Source of the DNA: Marinobacterium ramblicola
GTDB lineage: Bacteria > Pseudomonadota > Gammaproteobacteria > Pseudomonadales > Balneatricaceae
Direction of reading: 5' to 3'
DNA: 64,000 nt
Assembly: GCF_019084545.1 (NCBI RefSeq)
Contig: NZ_JAHREP010000019.1
Location: 39,530 to 103,529, forward strand
Position 1 is the stretch's first letter, and every line of letters starts with the position of its first letter. A program made the translations under genes and the position numbers. Positions 60,194 through 64,000 of this stretch are shown piece after piece. A model generated the notes under the pieces. It had not been told where the DNA came from, made no database searches, and worked only from the letters and a program-made list of their open reading frames with translations.

Positions 60194-61074
60194 AGAGATT
60201 CGGTTTTTATATTGTGGGTAAAAAGGGATTTGATTGTTTGTCTGCCTTTGTTGAAGAATTTGGATCTTTATATGTGTCATTTGTGGTTTCGTCAAGGGAT
60301 ATTAATGTTAAGAACGATTATTTTCAGGATATAAAATATTTTTGTGAGGCGAATGATGTTTTTTTTAGTGATCGTCTATCCCTTAATAAAAGAGAATCTT
60401 CTCTAAGTTTTGCTATAGGTTGGCGCTGGCTTATCCACGATGATGATAATCTTGTGGTATTTCATGATTCGATTTTACCTCGATATCGTGGATTTGCTCC
60501 TTTGGTTAATGCGCTGATAAATGGTGAGAAGAATATAGGCGTTACAGCATTGCGTGCAGATTCTAAATATGATGCTGGGAATATTATCGGTCAGAATTCA
60601 ATTGAGGTTATCTATCCGAAAAAGATAGCAGATGCTATAGATGAAATCACTAAGCTTTATATTCGTTTGTTATTAGATATATCTAGAAAAACAATCAATG
60701 GGGAAAGCCTGCTTTATATTGAACAGGATCATTCCAAGGCATCTTTTAGCCCTTGGCGAGATGAGGATGATTATTCGATCAATTGGAGTAAAAGTGCTGA
60801 GTATATTTCTCGATTTATCGATGCTGTAGGCTATCCATATCTTGGTGCAAAATCAAGAATAAACGGTGAAGATATATTAATTAACGATTCGATAGCCTTA
60901 AATGATGTCTTCGTGGAGGATCGGTCTTCGCATATTGGAAAAATTATATTTATGACGGAAGGGCGCCCGACTATTATATGCGGTGAAGGTTTAATTGAGT
61001 TGATAGATGTCGTTAATAGTAAGGGCGAATCATTAATTGGTAAAATTCCGTTCAGGACAAGGTTTGGGAGTTGA
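60190..61074 (+). CDS. Nucleotide-sugar N-formyltransferase-like protein
   Basis: The 294-residue protein has a formyltransferase fold related to Fmt/ArnA and sugar N-formyltransferases. FHDSILPRYRGFAPLVNALI carries the catalytic His at about 92, and YDAGNIIGQ carries the catalytic Asp. The usual Asn two residues before the His appears to be Val. Such enzymes use N10-formyl-THF to formylate a 4-amino sugar. It sits between WecF-like and WecE genes, in the role WecD (acetyltransferase) plays in ECA, so dTDP-Fuc4N is the likely substrate. It overlaps both neighbours by four bases. Confidence 0.8.
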   Translation: MKRFGFYIVGKKGFDCLSAFVEEFGSLYVSFVVSSRDINVKNDYFQDIKYFCEANDVFFSDRLSLNKRESSLSFAIGWRWLIHDDDNLVVFHDSILPRYRGFAPLVNALINGEKNIGVTALRADSKYDAGNIIGQNSIEVIYPKKIADAIDEITKLYIRLLLDISRKTINGESLLYIEQDHSKASFSPWRDEDDYSINWSKSAEYISRFIDAVGYPYLGAKSRINGEDILINDSIALNDVFVEDRSSHIGKIIFMTEGRPTIICGEGLIELIDVVNSKGESLIGKIPFRTRFGS

Positions 61075-62210
61075 TTTTGACCGTTGAATTCAATAGTCCT
61101 ACCGTGACAGGTAATGAGGAAAGATACGTAATTCAAGCTATAAATAGCCAAAAAAAATCGGGAGATGGTCCATTCGGTAAAAAATGCCAAGCTTGGTTTG
61201 AAAAAATGCTGCCTGCTAATAAGGTACTAATTACTCCTTCTTGTACATCAGCATTGGAAATGGCTGCATTATTAATAAATATTAAGCCCGGTGATGAGGT
61301 GATCATGCCGAGCTACACTTTCGTCAGTACTGCAAACGCATTTGTTCTAAGGGGGGCGAAGGTCGTATTTGTGGATATACGCCCTGATACGATGAACATA
61401 GATGAAAACGTTATAGAGGCTGCAATTACTAAAAAAACTCGCGCTATTGTGCCAGTTCATTACGCCGGTGTTAGCTGCGAAATGGATATAATTATGGAGA
61501 TAGCTTCACGTCACAATCTGTATGTCATCGAAGATGCTGCACAAGGAATGATGAGCAGCTACAACGGAAAGGCCCTTGGAACAATTGGTCATTTTGGAGC
61601 TTTCAGTTTCCACGAAACCAAAAACTATACTAGTGGAGGCGAAGGAGGGCTTCTTATTATAAATGATGAGGGTTTTAAGGAAAGAGCAGATATCATCCGC
61701 GAAAAAGGTACTAATCGTAGCCTATTTTTCCGAGGGATGGTAGATAAGTATCAATGGGTCGATATCGGAAGTAGCTACCTACCGAGTGAGTTACAGGCAG
61801 CGTACCTTTGGGGTCAGCTAGAGTTTGCGGAAGAGATAAATGAAAATCGCTTATCAATATGGAAGCGGTATTATAAAGGCCTACTATCTTTGCAGGACAC
61901 TCGTAAGTTAAGTCTCCCAATTATTCCATCAGGTTGTTGCCATAATGCTCATATGTTTTATATCAAGGTAGCAAACTTAGAGGAAAGAAGCTCTCTTATA
62001 GCGTATCTAAAGGATAATGACATAATGGCTGCTTTTCATTACGTTCCACTACATACATCTTCGGCAGGTTTAAAATATGCAGAATTTATAGGAAAGGATC
62101 GATATACAACAATCGAAAGCGAACGTTTACTACGTTTGCCGATGTGGTATGGGTTGAATGAGGTAAAACAGCAGTATGTCATTGATATGATAAAAGAGTT
62201 TTACCAGTGA
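61071..62210 (+). CDS. wecE: dTDP-4-amino-4,6-dideoxygalactose transaminase (WecE/RffA)
   Basis: WecE aminates dTDP-4-keto-6-deoxyglucose at C4 to form dTDP-Fuc4N. The protein of about 379 residues is very close to E. coli WecE in blocks such as PGDEVIMPSYTFVSTANAFV, VPVHYAGVSCEMD and the PLP-lysine site FHETKNYTSGGEGG (Lys at about 184). It starts at TTG 61071, overlapping the formyltransferase stop by four bases; the TTG at 61077 is an alternative. No ATG is available. Confidence 0.95.
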   Translation: MILTVEFNSPTVTGNEERYVIQAINSQKKSGDGPFGKKCQAWFEKMLPANKVLITPSCTSALEMAALLINIKPGDEVIMPSYTFVSTANAFVLRGAKVVFVDIRPDTMNIDENVIEAAITKKTRAIVPVHYAGVSCEMDIIMEIASRHNLYVIEDAAQGMMSSYNGKALGTIGHFGAFSFHETKNYTSGGEGGLLIINDEGFKERADIIREKGTNRSLFFRGMVDKYQWVDIGSSYLPSELQAAYLWGQLEFAEEINENRLSIWKRYYKGLLSLQDTRKLSLPIIPSGCCHNAHMFYIKVANLEERSSLIAYLKDNDIMAAFHYVPLHTSSAGLKYAEFIGKDRYTTIESERLLRLPMWYGLNEVKQQYVIDMIKEFYQ

Positions 62211-63613
62211 CACCAAGAAAAGTAGCAGCCTTTGCGATTGGACCTATTGGTAGCGCTCTATTGGGCTTTGTAACACTGCCTATAATAACTTGGTTTTTTT
62301 CTCAGGAAGATATAGGCCGGTTGGCAATGCTACAAGTGGCAGTTGGGTTTAGTACCTTACTTTTTAGCCTAGGGCTTGATCAGGCGTATGTTCGTGAATT
62401 TCATGAAGCTGAAGACAAGGCCGCGTTGCTCAAATGTGCAGTTCTTCCAGGCTTGATACTACTGCTTATTACTCTGGTTTTATTAATATCGAGAGGGGGC
62501 GCTCTGGCGGGTTGGTTGTTTGAACGACACGAATGGTATCTCACCTTACTTGTAGTAGTAGCGATATTATCAACTTTTATATCCCGTTTTTTGTCTCTTA
62601 TACTGAGAATGAGCGAGCGCGGCTTGGCATTTTCAATGAGCCAGGTATTGCCTAAACTGTTATTGCTTGGTGTGATTGGACTATACGTAATAATTGGCGA
62701 GGATAAAAATTTAAACAATCTACTTTTAGCTAACACTCTTTCCGTTGTTCTTGTGAGTGCTATATTTGCGTTTAATACACGCGCTGATTGGGCTGCAGGC
62801 GTTTTATCAAAGCTGGATATACAGCAATTGAAAAGTATGCTGATGTTTGGCTTGCCTTTAATACTGGGTGGCGTCGCCTTTTGGGGGCTAACGGCCATAG
62901 ATAAACTTTTTTTGCGCACTTTGGCCAACTTTGAGGAACTTGGTATTTACTCTGTCTCTGTTAGTTTCGCAGCAGCGGCAACAATATTGCAAAGTATTTT
63001 TACAACCGTATGGATACCAACAGTGTACAAATGGGTTAGTAAAGGGGATGGTTTGGACAGAGTCCTCGGTGTGATTCGTTATGCCCTAGCAGTGGTTGTT
63101 ATTGCTTATTGCTTAGCAGGGCTGTTGTCCTGGATTCTAACTTTATTTTTGCCAATAGAGTACGGTTCAGTTCAATGGATTGTCGTTTCCTGCTTAGGTT
63201 ATCCCCTGCTTTACACATTGTCAGAAACCACTGTGGTCGGTATCGGTGTAACCAGACGCAGTATTTTCGCGATGCTGCCGGCAATAGTAGCATTTGCCGT
63301 TAACTGTATTGGAAATTGGTTGTTGATTCCACGATTTGGTGCTGCAGGTGCGGCGGTAAGTACTAGTATTTCTTTTTGGGTTTTCTTTATTTTAAGAACA
63401 GAGCTATCTATTTATGTATGGAAGCCCATTCCTCGGGGTTTGCTTTATACTTACACAACTATTTTAGTTGCTGGTGCGGCTATTTTTACTTTATGGGGAC
63501 AGAATATAAGTACCTGGATGTATATTTTTTGGTTTTTGGTGCTCATTAGTTCAATTTATAAATTTAAGACTGAAGTTCATCACGTGTTTAATTTTTTTTT
63601 CAGTTCTCATTAA
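62207..63613 (+). CDS. Wzx-type oligosaccharide flippase
   Basis: The 468-residue protein has about 12-14 membrane helices and belongs to the polysaccharide transporter/MATE superfamily. Typical segments are FSLGLDQAYVREFHEAEDKA, KSMLMFGLPLILGGVAFWGL and IPRFGAAGAAVSTSISFWV. It would move undecaprenyl-linked repeat units across the inner membrane. It starts by overlapping wecE by four bases and is the last intact gene. No Wzy-like gene is next to it. Confidence 0.88.
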   Translation: MTPRKVAAFAIGPIGSALLGFVTLPIITWFFSQEDIGRLAMLQVAVGFSTLLFSLGLDQAYVREFHEAEDKAALLKCAVLPGLILLLITLVLLISRGGALAGWLFERHEWYLTLLVVVAILSTFISRFLSLILRMSERGLAFSMSQVLPKLLLLGVIGLYVIIGEDKNLNNLLLANTLSVVLVSAIFAFNTRADWAAGVLSKLDIQQLKSMLMFGLPLILGGVAFWGLTAIDKLFLRTLANFEELGIYSVSVSFAAAATILQSIFTTVWIPTVYKWVSKGDGLDRVLGVIRYALAVVVIAYCLAGLLSWILTLFLPIEYGSVQWIVVSCLGYPLLYTLSETTVVGIGVTRRSIFAMLPAIVAFAVNCIGNWLLIPRFGAAGAAVSTSISFWVFFILRTELSIYVWKPIPRGLLYTYTTILVAGAAIFTLWGQNISTWMYIFWFLVLISSIYKFKTEVHHVFNFFFSSH

Positions 63614-63848
63614 AAAGCCGTTAATAATGCAGCTATTCAATAGTTAGATATTTGGCTGACGGGGTAAGATGGCAAGAGAATATATGGAAGTGTTTAGATA
63701 TAAATATTAGAGGAGTACTTCCAAAACGATATGGTCTTTCTACTAATAAACTTGATCAAAGAGCTGAAACCTAAGTGTGAGGAGAGCTTATAATAGTTGT
63801 TACTAACTTTTCGAAAAGTAAAGTCATAAAATGTGATACAATCGGCGC
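63614..63848. other. Intergenic region before the transposase, probably including the IS left end
   Basis: No gene is seen. A 14-base perfect palindrome ACTTTTCGAAAAGT is at 63806-63819, close to the expected left end of the IS element. TACAAT (63837-63842) is just before the transposase ATG. The exact IS boundary cannot be set without the other end. Confidence 0.35.
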
Positions 63849-64000
63849 ATGAAATGTAAACGTAGCTCAGATGGCCGTGCCATCGATCATTACTCCCTTC
63901 AGGTCATGCGCCAGCAGGCCGTGAAAGCGGTTGGCGAAGGCCAATCTCCCGAGTCCGTTGCCAAAGCGTATGGAGTCAGTGTGCGCACCGTCTTCCGCTG
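63849..64000 (+). mobile_element. IS630-type transposase, N-terminal fragment (runs off the window)
   Basis: The frame begins ATG 63849 with MKCKRSSDGRAIDHYSLQVM. It continues through a helix-turn-helix with GEGQSPESVAKAYGVSVRTV to the window edge (50 codons). This is the N-terminal DNA-binding domain of IS630-family transposases. Composition returns to GC-rich, unlike the AT-rich genes on its left. The catalytic DDE domain lies outside the window. Confidence 0.75.

Overview
The window reads as a chromosomal segment of a gammaproteobacterium. The backbone is GC-rich by eye. It carries ccmABCDEFGHI, the zipA-ligA pair typical of Gammaproteobacteria, yheU, mnmC and an RfaH-type antiterminator. 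The polysaccharide genes resemble Pseudomonas wbp genes and enterobacterial wec/rff genes. A free-living or symbiotic Chromatiales-like lineage is my guess; the sequence does not prove an order. No rRNA, tRNA or CRISPR array was seen.

Layout. 1-446: 5' end of a divergent fliK. 549-7684: a promoter and the complete cytochrome c maturation operon. 7742-12540: zipA, ligA, yheU and a DUF4126 membrane protein. 12545-19077 (minus strand): galU, pgi, a degenerate UDP-glucose-dehydrogenase-like protein, mnmC and a CBS-domain protein, probably one transcription unit. 19175-24987 (minus): a six-gene Mrp Na+/H+ antiporter operon with fused mrpA-mrpB. 25426-35318: a guanidine-I (ykkC) riboswitch followed by an ABC transporter, two DUF1989 proteins (carboxyguanidine deiminase), a biotin-dependent guanidine/urea carboxylase and allophanate hydrolase. 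Together these form a guanidine assimilation operon. 35358-36407: a small patch of toxin-antitoxin relics, with MntA, a HepT that has lost its catalytic motif, and a truncated Phd/YefM-like antitoxin.

36421-63613 is a large surface-polysaccharide region. It opens with divergent rfaH. An exact ops element sits upstream of ugd, wbpA, wbpB, wbpD, wbpE, two glycosyltransferases, wbpI, another glycosyltransferase, a WbpV-like reductase, a small phosphoglycosyl transferase, wbpM and galE. A second exact ops element (51961-51972) precedes a large polyprenyl-phosphate sugar transferase, a beta-CASP metallo-hydrolase, DUF4160/DUF2442 debris and a CysQ-CysC fusion. An AT-rich block (57162-63613) then holds rfbB, rfbA, a WecF-like transferase, a sugar N-formyltransferase, wecE and a wzx-type flippase. 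The predicted precursors are UDP-glucuronate, UDP-ManNAc(3NAc)A, UDP-QuiNAc or UDP-FucNAc, UDP-Gal and a dTDP-4-formamido-4,6-dideoxygalactose. No Wzy polymerase or chain-length regulator is visible, so the locus probably continues outside the window. The right end is the start of an IS630-type transposase.

The observations I consider most worth following are these: the paired ops elements beside rfaH; the pseudoenzyme-like Ugd paralogue in the galU-pgi operon; the CysQ-CysC fusion inside a polysaccharide locus; the formylated-Fuc4N variant of an ECA-like module; and the HepT toxin missing its R-x4-6-H motif.
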